Below, in pieces: positions 1-10,850 of a stretch of DNA of 64,000 nucleotides. The stretch covers positions 1,803,476-1,867,475 of the forward strand of contig NC_051089.1 in NCBI RefSeq assembly GCF_901709675.1, written 5' to 3'. Within the stretch, counting starts at the first letter, position 1. Each line of letters opens with the position of its first letter. Under the pieces are notes generated by a model. It did no database searches. It was given only the letters and a program-made list of their open reading frames with translations, and had not been told where the DNA came from. The DNA is from Syngnathus acus (lineage: Eukaryota; Chordata; Actinopteri; Syngnathiformes; Syngnathidae). The position numbers and the translations under genes were made by a program.

Positions 1-2424
1 CCAGAGTCAAGCAAGATGGAGATGCAAAGAAAGTATAAAGTAGATAGTGAGATGGAAAATACATTTGTATTTGAAATGATTATCCCCCCCTGGTGGGCAG
101 GCTAATTGAGCATTATTACATTCCGGTGCATTCCTGTTCTTTTAATCTAATCACACTTCTAAGCAGACGAGTGAGTGTTTTGTGTTTATCCATCCCGAGA
201 TGCAAGCAACCAGTGTCTAGACTGCAAACAGCAATTTGGCTGTGGCACCGAGAAACATCAATGCTAAAGCAATGCCACTAAAACACTAAGCATGTTTCTC
301 AGTCTCTTTGCAAGTGCTGAGTGCAGTGACAGACAGATGGCGATAGGCGGAGGAGAAGCAGGAAAAAAAAAAAAGACAGGTTGGCAGAGCTCACTGTGGC
401 TAATACATCCAAAGTGTGTCAGTTAGCTCTCTAAATGTGTTAGGCCCCAGGGTTGAGAAAGCCAACACCATCGACTCAACCTTCCTCTCGCCACCTTTTC
501 ACTTAACCTCTGTTGTAATTCCGCCAATATCCTTAAGGGACCGTCATTCTTGTTCATTGGCAGGAATAATCAAATGCCGACATACTGGTGGACAGTTTTC
601 TTATTATTGGTAGTCTCATGAGGATGTGTGCCGAACGATTGTCAGCAATGCCAGTAATGGCATATTAATCTAACGTGTTTTGGAGTAACCACGTACGTTA
701 AATAAACACTGGCAAAATCGGTTGTCATTTTTTTTTGTTGCAGCGGTATTATAATCTAAAATGTGATTGATCATTTAGTTTCACTGCTGTACATTAATTC
801 TTAAGATGTTACAGAATGTAGTAGATGGTAGAATTTTATGAGACTGTAGCAAAATTCCCCCTTCCAAATAAAGCAGTCTGTCTCAGGAAGTAAAGTGACC
901 TTCTGAAAATTGAAAGGCTACCTTGTTCAAAATGGATTGCCCTAATGTTCTTGCAGCCTCATAACACACATTCTTGTTTTGCTCTAGCCTGGTGTGAGGA
1001 ATGACGATTGACTTTTTAGATGCCCGACGTAACGATTGCAGTTTGAAAAGAAAATATTCATATGCAAAAATTGACACCGTAACACCGAAACCGTACGTTC
1101 CATCCATCAAGTCTATGTTGGTACCCTGCTGAAGGTCACGTCTAACACCGATCAATATTGATACGTTCCAACCCTGCATGTGTGTGGTGTTGCATTACAG
1201 TGACGATTCTGGAACGAGGAATATGAAGCACTCCTAATCCTGCTAAAGCAGTACACATGGGGATGATTACTTGCACAAAGCCATGGCACCCGCGGTTGTT
1301 CAAACCCTTTTGTTCAAAAGAGAGCGACAAACAGAAAGGCAGACGGGGAACAAGCATAAAAGAAAATGATTTAATTCACTCAGTCAGACAAGATTGCGTC
1401 ACGTCTAGAAGAGCTTCGTTTTGTATGGCTCGGCTGAATAAAAACCCCATGCGGAGTTTGGAAACCAGACAGATGCGCCCTATAGTTTCCTATTCCATAC
1501 TCGGCCCATACTTATCGCTCTCTCTTGAGGATCTTTTTTGACTCGACTAAAATAGTTCCAGTGTCGATGTGGTGTAAAAAGGTTGTGAGATGACTGACAG
1601 CGAATTTGACTTTTGCTAAGTATACCAATATACACTGTGAGGGTGTCACGCCGTGACCAAAAGCAGAAAAAGAAAGCGCTCACTCATTTGCGTGTGCAAA
1701 CAGTAATAGTAAGAAATAAGTCATGATGCAGGCAAGCTGTGCTGTTTATGTTGCTCATGACTGAGCACGCTGAGTTGCACACAATAAAGCCGAGGCACAT
1801 GCACACTTGCTATATTAAGATGACAATCTGCTATAAACTCCAGCTAAAGGGATGAATACACAGACACGCACAAAAAAGAAGGGAAAAAAAGAGCAAGGCG
1901 GTCCAGAAGCATCCCCTGCCACGGTGCAATCCCCCATGTCCTAATTACACAGGCTTAGAGGAAGCGACGGATTAGCTACTGATTCACCACGCTTCTCGCC
2001 TCATATTTTAATAAGTCCCCTTCTTGTCCCCCTTGTTGCCATCCTTAGTGCCACCCTCCGTGTTTCTCCTCAGGTAAAAGTCAGGCTACAATTAAGCGGC
2101 GGCTTCACCCTGTTTTGCTGCTTATGTGCGTTCATTGTTTACTCATATCCAAGCCAATCCCGTACATTGACCTTTTGAGAAAAATGTAGGGAAGGCTTGA
2201 AAGAAAAAAAAAAGAAGAAAAACATAACAGCAAGCATTTCGACGATGAAGGCATTAGTCATAATTTAAATGACAAAGCCATTTAAAAACAGATAGCTATG
2301 ATGGCTCCACTTTAAAGGGTGATAACTATAAAATATGAAAAGAAAATTCTGGATAAATGTGACCGTGGCATTTGTGGCGTTGCATTATGAGAAACTAATG
2401 GTTCTTGTGACATTAGAGGCAGAA

Positions 2425-2720
2425 TTTAAAGGCGCCATATTATGCTAAATTAACATTTTATTTAGAATTCCTCACTACATTCAGCCATCTTGGAGCATTT
2501 CTACTCTCGTAGCACCAGCCCCTCCCAATCCAAGAAACAGGCTTGGTTTTTCACTTTGTGACATCACTAAGTGAGAAGCCGCCCTCGCACCGCCCTTGCA
2601 GACTGAACTTTCTTCGGCAAGTGTATCTTGCAAAGAGGCGCCATATTTTTCATTAGAAACTAGATTGACATTGTGCCAAAAGTAAAATAGAATCAAATAA
2701 AATGCTTAAAATAGCGGAAA
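2425..2720. mobile_element. possible degenerate non-autonomous transposon in the intron
   Basis: The word GGCGCCATATT occurs twice, near 2431 and 2636, on either side of a segment with a short GC-richer core. The layout resembles common fish repeats that carry a 'cell-size' TTATGC/TGACATCACTAAGTG core. No terminal inverted repeat or target duplication could be fixed. The family is not recognised, and the call rests on general resemblance only. Confidence 0.2.
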
Positions 2721-5074
2721 GCTTAAAATAGCACAGTTAAAAAAAATAATTCTTGTCAAACCACTAGTTAATATACGAGTAGACTTTGGGATGACTGACT
2801 TATTTGCACTCTATATCAAAGTTAAACCAACTATAGTTTGATCATGTTTGATAGCAGTAACATGACGCCAGGAGAAACTATGGGTCCTCTCAGACGTGGA
2901 CAGCTAATAGCTTGCCTGTGGCTGCTCGCGTGAAATTGCTCCATCATTAAAACACTCAAGGAGTGAGAGAAAGAAGAGTTGAAAAGTGAGCCATGGCCTG
3001 AGGAAATGCGAATAGTAACTGTCTTTTCCCATCAAATGACTTAAAACCTTCTTTTGGATTGGCCCGAGCAGCAACCTTGCTTGACCCTGCATCTTTCCCT
3101 GAGTTGGCTCGCAATACAACACTAATGTATGTGCATTGCACATTCATTTTAACAAATCAATTTGTTGTAGTCTCGTGTTCATGTTTGTGAGATATCTGGA
3201 AGCTCTAGCTACATCCGCACAGAAATTGTCATCAACCCTCCGTTTTGAAAAGTAAAATCAGTGATGTGTCTGCTATTTGCCAAAATCCATAACGACAAGC
3301 CGGAAAGCTTCTGTAACACTGTCCTTTGCACAGATGTGTCAGAACTGGATTTTTTTATTTTTTTTGCCAAGGCACATTAGCTCTATTTTTATCGATGCAA
3401 AAAATAAAGCATCCAAAGGCACCCGAGCTTGGTTCTGTTCTGATGCTGCTTTGCCAAATGGCCCTAGAGGTTCTGCAACAAAATATTCAGTCAAGCATAC
3501 AATCTTTTTTAACCACTTTTAATAGTGTTTTTTATTTTGTCACACCACCAAAAAGCACTGCTTGAATTTAATCTATATTTTTTAATTGCAAATTACTTTT
3601 CACAGTTTGGTGGCCTTGACTTGCCTTTGTTATCAACAAATTGAACCCTTGTGTAAATATTGTTGAAAAGCAGTGGGAATTTTCCATGTGCTGTCACCCA
3701 TCACTGATGTTATCAGATGGAGACTTAGTTTTGCTGTTCCCAGACATTTCAGCCATGATGGCTTTCCCATGCTTTTCAAACCGGTTTGAGCATCTGATTT
3801 TCAGGGACTTTGAATTTTCTCATTTTTGGTAGATGCAAAACAAAATTGTTGTGTCTCATCAAGACTCCCCTCCACCAACTCCCATCTCCACAAGCGGCAG
3901 ACCTTCCCCGCCACCCACAGCAGACAGCGCTGCTTGCTCATTATTGATTAGACGTTGTGTGTTTGCTTTTGTTTGAATATGAGCTCACACTCCCTGGCCT
4001 GCTCCTCTTGAGTTTTTTGTATCCCTCACCCTGCTCTGCATAATGCTTTCTCCTCAGGGTGTTCTTTGAACAACTTAGCCGGGGCATTAGCTGATGGCGG
4101 GTCCTGTGGTTTGCGAAGGAATGCCTGATGAGAGGACATGTTTGATCCTGAGATATATGCCCTCGGTTGAGGCTCAGTATCACCAACCCACAGGCTTCCC
4201 CTACTGCTGCTGCCAAGCATTTCCGGCCATGCGTTGTTATTCTCTTGCCTCCTACTGTGATAAAAGCTATTATGCCGGGGAAAAAAAAAGTATCCCTTTC
4301 TTTTTAATTCGCCGCTAAACCGCCCACAGTCCTATCTTCTCCCATACTTGACCACATTCTCGAGGGCTTTTGAAATGAGCAATTATGTGTTGTTAACCAG
4401 CAAATAGATGGTCATGCTTTTCAAAAATGTTGCTTGATACAGCAACAATGCCTGAATGTTCAGAGTCAAATTCTAAAAAGTCAGCATTCTATTGGAGAAA
4501 TAAACGTGGCAGTGCATTTCTTTGGCGTCCCCAGATCGGACTGAAAACAACAGAATTGCAGCGCAGTGTAAACATACCTGTATGGCCTCAAACAAAAAAG
4601 GAGGACAACCCTTATTTATACTTGTGTGGGGAAAAACAATGGCATCATCAAAGTGGTAGTATGTTCACACGATATCTTTTAGCGCCATTGAACATAATTA
4701 TGACTTTTTCCCCTGTATTATCTTTTATTGCACGGCTGTGTGTCAAAAGTATCCATTTTAATCGTAATATATTCATTTTATTTAAAAAAAAAAAGCATTA
4801 CAAATTGACTGATTTCAAGCCACGTGATTAATTACATAGTCAAATAACGTGACCGTGATCTAATCATCTTATGCAAACCGCTTTGCACTTTACAATTATC
4901 CCGATTTCATCAACTGCTGAACTGAGACCTGTTATCGGGTGAACATTTGGTTTGGACGTTTTCATCTGTGCCGTTCAAATATTTGCTTATCAGATTGGTG
5001 GGAGTACAAGAAGAGACGCCTGCATGCATCAGATGGGCTAAACAGCAGTAAGCGAGGAGATTAAAAAGACAATA

Positions 5075-5112
5075 ACACACATACGTACACACACAAACAC
5101 ACACACACACAC
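5075..5112. repeat. (AC)n microsatellite
   Basis: An interrupted CA/AC dinucleotide run lies inside the intron. The interruptions (ATACGTAC and an AAAC) suggest an old tract. Confidence 0.9.
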
Positions 5113-6654
5113 TCGGTGGGCTCCCTCAGGTGAGCAGGTGCATCTGTGGTCTGTCACAGATGCTCTCTGCAACTTGTCAGCTGTCATTCCACCCTGGTTG
5201 GAGGTGTGGGGGTTGCACATATCCTCTCGTTCCCTATGACGCTACACTAGAACTATGTATTTAGGATTACAGGACTCATATGTCAGATTTGCTTCATCAT
5301 ATTATGTCAGGGCTGGATTTTTTTTTTTTTAATGAAAAGTCAGAAAGTCACATTTTGGGTGAAAGCATTTTCACCATTCATTCTATAGATATCTTTCCAA
5401 TGTAGTGTGTCAACAGATTTTTTTTTTTTGCGCTCAGGCAGGTCTGACAATGTTCAGAGTGGTAGAAAATAGTCAGTTTGCATATATATTGCAACCTCTC
5501 ACCCCTTCGCCGACTCAATACTCGTGACAAGACCAACAGTCTGTTCCATGCTCACCTTTTTGTGACGCAGTTGAAACGGTTTCCTCCCTGCGCAACAAGC
5601 ACAACGTGTGACAGAGGGACATTAATCACATGGATGGGTAATAACGGGAAAGGGTTTGGGGAGGAAGGGCCGCAATGGCAGAAAGTGTGGTTAGGGAAAT
5701 CACACAGTGCTTCGTAACACACACGCAAACACATTGACGCAGTCACCGGTTGATGTGCACAACCTCCCTCTATTATATTGAGAGCTTGACCTAGAAATTG
5801 GAAATATTGAATCAAGAACAGAGGGGGGGACCCGTCATGGGATTACGGAAATGGTGACCAGATTTGGAGGATCTGCGTGTTAGGAAAAGATCAGTGCCAT
5901 TCTCATGGCACGTGGCCCTTTAATTAAGCTTTGATTCCCTGGTTTTTTTTTTTTTATTAGAAGAGCATTTTGTGTAATTTGGAGAGCGATAAGAGACAGA
6001 CTAGAATAACGAATTGTATTTTTTTTCCCCGGAGTCATATTTTTTAATTGAAACACCATTTGGCTTATTTTTTATATTCCTTTTTTTTTTTTTTTTACTG
6101 AATGACAATCATTATACAGGACAGTTGTGATTTTCAGCATACAGTACATGCAAGGTCTCCTACTGACGTCTTGTTTTTTTCCCCTCGAATTTGATGCAAA
6201 ACTAGTTCATAATTGTTTTTCTGCTGCAATTAAGTGTTATCAAGACAGGTGCACACACGCTAAAGTGGGTGGCATGTGCAGTGTTTGCAGGTGCATACAC
6301 TCAGCCATAGCATTTGAATGTAGCCATCGTAAACTAGCCTGACCTTTACTTTTCAGCCCACCTTGTTTCCTCCTCAAATGGCTGCTTCAACATGAGAAAT
6401 GTCAGGGCTGTTTGGTTTCTAAAATCTTTAAAGTCTTTCCTGCGAGATGCAAAGCCTAACACTGGGATGAACAAAACTATAACTCAACATACGCTTCCAT
6501 TTTTGAAGGAGCTGTTCTTTGGATGATAAATCTTTGTCAAGCTGTTGGTTGCTAATTATACCGCAGAAAGCAAAAGGATCACTTTTTCCAAGCAAGGATT
6601 TGCGAGAGCCTCACACGACGATGATAATATGGTTCAAGACTGACTTAAAAATAT

Positions 6655-6670
6655 AAACACACACACACAC
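6655..6670. repeat. short (AC)n microsatellite
   Basis: Eight AC units occur in the intron. Nothing else is seen there. Confidence 0.85.
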
Positions 6671-7386
6671 TAATGGTATTGGATTGCACACAGTTACTTG
6701 CAACAAAACAGGAAGGAACTATTGCAGAAATTTACAATCTATTTTGCCACACAATGTTTTGTTTATTTGCCACTGCTGTGTTGCTTCTCTTTTATCTTTC
6801 TATTCCATCTCAAAAATATTTGCGGGGCACCATCCGTTTTTTTTCTTCTTGTTTTTCACTTTAAGCCCCAAAAAGGGGAAAACATTATTTTTATTTTTTT
6901 TTATTGTTGGATTCATTTAACACAAGCGTGAACACTCCCATAATCAGCCAACGTGTGCATCCTTCTGATAGAGATGAAAGAAAATAATACACACATAGAC
7001 GAGGTGGGGGGGGGGGGTATCCGAGCCATTTGGCACATAGTTTTTGTCGAGGGAGGGCTTCAAAGCCCGCTGACATGAATTTATGATAACGGCACGTTAC
7101 CCTCGCCAAACCTCAACCGTTGTTGTTTTTCTCTCACTCCATCGCCATCACACCTCAATACACTGCCATCTCCTTGATCAGAGCTTGAAAAACGCTTGCT
7201 TGTGCCCCCTTCCAATGTGTTGGAAAGGTGTGTGTGCCCATGTGGTGACATCCTTTGCTTTTGGATTTTTATAAATTTCGCCACCCACTTTTCCCCCTTC
7301 ATTTGAGTTTCTTTAGAACACGGTCCGAACATTGAGGTTTACTTTTCCGTATATCACAAAAAACTCCAAAAAGTTATTCCTCACAA

Positions 7387-7651
7387 CATAGGTGTGAAAC
7401 TAAAGGCCCGGGGACCAGATACGGCCCGCGACATTATTTGGCATCAACTTTGTGTCATTGTCTTCACTTTTTTAAAAATAGAGCTATTGCTAGCAATTTT
7501 CATTCCCATTTATCTTTTTAAACTATTTGAACAATTCTTACTAGTCTCTGATTTACAAACTAATTATTCATCAGTTTGTTGTGTAGCCTATACTGTATGT
7601 CTATAGAAGACGTTAACGCGGCCCGCGACAAAAATGAGTTTGACACCCCTG
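7387..7651 (+). mobile_element. hAT-like non-autonomous element, copy 1 (intronic)
   Basis: The left end reads CATAGGTGTGAAAC and the right end GAGTTTGACACCCCTG, forming imperfect inverted termini of the CAGGGGTGTCAAAC type. Just inside each end is a GGCCCG/GCGGCCCGCGAC block. The flanks CCTCACAA (7379-7386) and CCTTACAT (7652-7659) match at 6 of 8 bases, as expected for the 8-bp target duplication of hAT transposons. The inside is AT-rich with no transposase frame, so the copy is non-autonomous. It ends 88 bp before the first base of the last pcdh17 exon. Related copies lie at 19.5, 33.5 and 52.0 kb. The hAT assignment follows from the end sequence and duplication size. Confidence 0.75.
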
Positions 7652-7710
7652 CCTTACATCAAGTCGTTGCTTGTCTAAACAAATAATAAAGGAAAAAATG
7701 TGAGCCTTGC

Positions 7711-7739
7711 ATTAATTCTTCTACCCGTTCTCCTTGCAG
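7711..7739 (+). other. pcdh17: splice acceptor and pyrimidine tract of the last pcdh17 intron
   Basis: A pyrimidine-rich run (TTCTTCTACCCGTTCTCCTTGCAG) ends in AG at 7738-7739, exactly where protocadherin-like coding begins. The reading frame requires one codon base from the previous exon, so the intron is phase 1. Candidate branch points are the TCTAAAC near 7675 and the TTAAT near 7711; neither can be proven by eye. Confidence 0.85.
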
Positions 7740-8431
7740 ATGAGGACTGTTTGAATTGCACCGAGGAATGCCGAGTGCTGGGCCATTCTGACCGCTGCTG
7801 GATGCCACAGTTCCCCGCCGGTGGGAACCAGGCTGAGGGTGTCGATTACCGCAACAACGTATTTGTGCCAGCGGGGATGGAGAGCGCGGCAGAGACGGAG
7901 GCCTATGAAACCGTCAACTCCAACGGCAAAAAAACCTTCTGTACATTTGGCAAGGAGCGCCGCGACCACACCATCCTCATCGCAAACGTCAAGCCCTACT
8001 TGAAGGCAAAACGGGCCCTCAGCCCGTTGCTCCAGGAGGTGCCCTCGGCATCAAGCAGCCCAGTCAAGGGCTGCTCCAACGCATGCTCCTCCGTTAAGAG
8101 TCCGGCAGACGGGGCTGAAGGCAAACCTCCTCTGGCCACCTGCTCCGGCTATTACGGACCTCCCGACGGCCAGTACCTGTCACCCACCAAACAAAACAGG
8201 GAGCAGGGGGGTTACCCGCCATTGCCTCCTTCAGACCCGGTGGCCAAGGTGCTTGCCGAGGCCCGCTCCAGAATCAGTCAAGAGAGCAGAGGAGAAATGG
8301 AGCGCGTGCTGGAGCAGGTGGAACCAGAAGTGAGCCGTGATGGAATGGATGCCGACCAGGTGGTGAGAGACATTGACAAGCTTTTGCAAGACTGCAGAGG
8401 GAGTGAGGCCGCCGGCACATTGAGGAAGTGA
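7740..8431 (+). CDS. pcdh17: protocadherin-17, last coding exon (cytoplasmic C-terminus)
   Basis: This exon encodes the final 230 or so residues of a delta-2 protocadherin, a homophilic adhesion receptor of neurons. PCDH17 acts at synapses and on axons and recruits the WAVE actin regulator. The open frame continues upstream of the acceptor only by chance. The exon starts after AG at 7739 (phase 1) and stops at TGA 8429-8431. Residues 4-23 hold a Cys-rich delta-protocadherin motif (CTEEC ... LGHSDRCWMP). Residues 67-72, FCTFGK, fit the WAVE-complex-binding WIRS pattern (hydrophobic-x-S/T-F/Y-x-x). Further on are the block KPYLKAKRALSPLLQEVPSA (about 87-106) and a conserved end, DIDKLLQDCRG. 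There are no cadherin repeats or membrane segment, as expected for a tail exon. The exon is clearly GC-richer than its surroundings. PCDH17 is identified from memory of these blocks; PCDH10 and PCDH19 are the alternatives. Confidence 0.82.
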
Positions 8432-8635
8432 AAGGAAAGGACCTTGAGTGTGGAATAAGAGTCGATTCGAAAAACTCACATGCCAAAACTGTCACCAAAA
8501 GTAATACAAACATTCAAATGACTCTTTCAAAGGAGCTTTTGTCACGGTATGCAAAAGTACCAACGCTGAAGTGACGATGAGAACATTTCTTATGAGTCCT
8601 TTGGCAGCAGTTCAAATGTGAAAATCCCTGCCAAG

Positions 8636-8641
8636 AATAAA
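8636..8641 (+). promoter_or_regulatory. proximal AATAAA
   Basis: AATAAA lies about 200 bp after the stop codon inside an A-rich run (8636-8656). The A-rich context makes it a weak candidate, and no clear GU-rich element follows. Confidence 0.25.
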
Positions 8642-9167
8642 AAAAATAAAAATACCCGGGGACGTGTGGGATGCTCCCGGTGTTTTGGATTTTCAAGAAA
8701 ACAGCAGCGGATTGAGCCTCTGGCACCTCGCGAGATATTATCTAAGTGCCCACCAGCTCATGACTTTGTTTTTCTGAGTCTCTCGTGAAACCCCACATCC
8801 GTTTGTGCAGGGTGAATTCATTTTTGGTGTGACGGGAAAAGAAAAGACTCGCCAAGGTCAGACATGACAATCGATGTGACGACAACAAATGGATTCTATC
8901 GGGACAGTATCTGGCCTAAATGCACCAAATAATCTTCCGTTTTGGTGACTTTAATGTGGGTGTTTACCTTGATGGATTATGTGTGTGAACGTGAAGGGAT
9001 TGGTAATCAGGGCTTTGATAGAAGGATTGGGATCTTTTTTTGAAGTGGTCAGGATTAGAGGGCACTAATGCTCCGCTGAGCGAGAATTTTTGAAGGAGCC
9101 ATGTTTTGTAGCCACGTGTAAGCTGTGTCTGTCTCACGCTTCTATTCAAACATTCATGATGATCGTC

Positions 9168-9199
9168 GCACGCAGGCACGCACGCACGCACGCACACAC
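9168..9199. repeat. (CGCA)n/(CA)n microsatellite in the 3' UTR
   Basis: CGCAGGCACGCACGCACG grades into ACAC. It is a purine/pyrimidine-alternating tract within the presumed 3' UTR. Confidence 0.85.
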
Positions 9200-9750
9200 C
9201 ACTTCTACAAGCACCACATACACGACACAACTGGCCCACCTGTGTAATTGTCGTATACATCATCAGCTTTCGGTCCCTTGTGTACAGTGAATTTCCGTGT
9301 GTGTGGCAACGCCTTAAGGCAATCACAGGTTGTATTAAAAAGGAACATTTTTCCTCAACTGTGAAAAAAAAAAGATCTATTTGATTATATAGATGCCTAT
9401 ATGTAAGATTCCATGTATAATGTCCTAATAATAATGAAATATTTATACATTTTTTTTATATTTAAGGAAAAGAACAAAATCTCAGCAAAAAGTGTCCTTG
9501 AGTTAAGGCCAAGAGTGGCGGAAGAACTCAACTACTGAAGGACATTGCTTTTCTTTTCTTGGCGAATATTGGAAAATAATGAAGAAAATGTCCCTTCACA
9601 CCATCACTATACATACTATCCATTATATGTGTAAATGTATTCATGTTAGATGTGTCAACATAAAAAAAAAGACATTTTTATTCATTTTATTCCGACTTCT
9701 GTGCATTTGAGCCAAATTGTTACGTGTACAAAAGCTATATTGTGTATTTT

Positions 9751-9756
9751 ATTAAA
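9751..9756 (+). promoter_or_regulatory. ATTAAA poly(A) signal candidate
   Basis: The common variant hexamer ATTAAA is followed within about 20 bases by TTGTGTTG, a GU-rich element. This is the best-formed signal of the three candidates and would give a 3' UTR of about 1.35 kb. Confidence 0.4.
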
Positions 9757-10823
9757 TTAATATATAGTTGTGTTGCAATATAAATGGGCTTATATTGTAT
9801 TTGGCAAAAGTTGCCTTAGTAGCTGTCGAACTCTGTGAGTTTGCTTTAGTTTGGGGTTTTGTTTAATTTTCCTCCCTTTTTTCTGTATTTTTGCCGAGAG
9901 GCTTCAGTGCTTTTGGGATGTTTTCACTGAGATTCAACTCACAAAATAACTGTTGGAAGCTAAATGAGCCAGCCAGATGATTTACAACACAACTCAAAAA
10001 AACACTGACAACAATACCATTTAAAAAAAAAAAGACCACAAAATAACTATTGGGGTATTTTCACAGAGTCGTTTTTTTGTTGTTGTTGTTTTTTTAACCG
10101 GGCAGCTATTTTCTTTAACAGGAGCTTGTACGCATATTTTCGTGTTCATGTTTGTGTTTCCCAAAAAAAGAGAAACCTGCCATATGGAAAATAGAGTGAT
10201 TTTCTTCGTGATCTTCAAACTGCCTTACTGTCTCAGCAGAGAGCTTCCATGATCTTTGGAGCTTACGACTGCTAACGAGACCCCCGGTCCACCAGAATGT
10301 GCATTTTCTATAAAGGGCCCAAAGGAGGTCCCCCTTCAGCACTCCCTGTTATTTATCTATGTACTCCTTCTCAACACGGGCTAGAATTCTCCTAGAAAGT
10401 GGACATCTGAAATTCTATCGAACTTGGGTGTCTTAGTTATTTAGGTACACCGTACAGTAGTGGAATCACAGTGAGGCTTTCTTAAAATATTGACAGACAT
10501 TTATTTTTTCAAATCTTGGCAAATTTTGGCCACGCTGTGAAATAATTACGAGAGGTGCTTTTTCTAATTATCATTGACGGTTAAATGGGTTTTCACCACA
10601 AATCCATGTAGGATGATGCATCCATGAGAGGGAACGGCGACTTCCTGTCCTGTATATTATTATTTTTGCTCCCGATGGGTTCTATTGGGGAATTTTGACA
10701 GCAAGAATAATACATTCCATCCTCCATGACCAACCGAGTATATTTCTGTTTAATGAAGTTTCTGGTGTCACTCTACCTTTCCTCACATTTCTCTTATTTC
10801 CCCCCCTCCTGTGTTTTCTCACC

Positions 10824-10829
10824 AATAAA
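10824..10829 (+). promoter_or_regulatory. distal AATAAA poly(A) signal candidate
   Basis: The canonical hexamer in ACCAATAAATAAC lies about 2.4 kb after the stop. It is followed by T-rich DNA (CTTTTTAGTCC), and could be the distal end of a longer transcript. Confidence 0.35.
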
Positions 10830-10850
10830 TAACAATTGCATTTGAAAGAC

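Larger units (their letters stand above)
1..7739 (+). other. pcdh17: 3' part of the last intron of pcdh17-like gene
   Basis: This is non-coding sequence ending at a splice acceptor at 7738-7739. I found no further coding exon in it: the open frames are short, overlap on both strands and look unlike protocadherin. It contains A/T homopolymer runs, CA repeats near 5.1 and 6.66 kb, a G-rich run near 7.0 kb, a possible degenerate transposon at about 2.42-2.72 kb and a complete hAT-like element at 7387-7651. That the whole stretch is one intron is inferred; the upstream exons of the gene lie outside the window. Confidence 0.7.
8432..10850 (+). other. pcdh17: probable 3' UTR of pcdh17
   Basis: Non-coding, AT-rich sequence follows the stop codon, with many T-rich and ATTTA-type stretches. 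Possible poly(A) signals are seen at 8636, 9751 and 10824. The segment near 9.66-9.80 kb (TTTTATT runs, TGTGTATTTTATTAAA) reads like a 3' UTR end. A long UTR is usual for delta-2 protocadherins, so the distal signal is a reasonable outer limit, but the true end is inferred. A (CGCA)n tract lies at 9168-9199. Confidence 0.5.

Noticed and set aside
4427-4831. 134-codon + strand frame
   Set aside because: No domain or family resemblance, low-complexity A-run near its end, and a length compatible with chance in this composition.
7004-7017. G-run as a G-quadruplex
   Set aside because: A single homopolymer run without four separated G-tracts; kept only as a simple-sequence note.
7700-7739. Open frame of the protocadherin exon continuing upstream to a GTG at 7700
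   Set aside because: The first 13 codons are the pyrimidine tract and acceptor of the intron; homology starts after AG at 7739.
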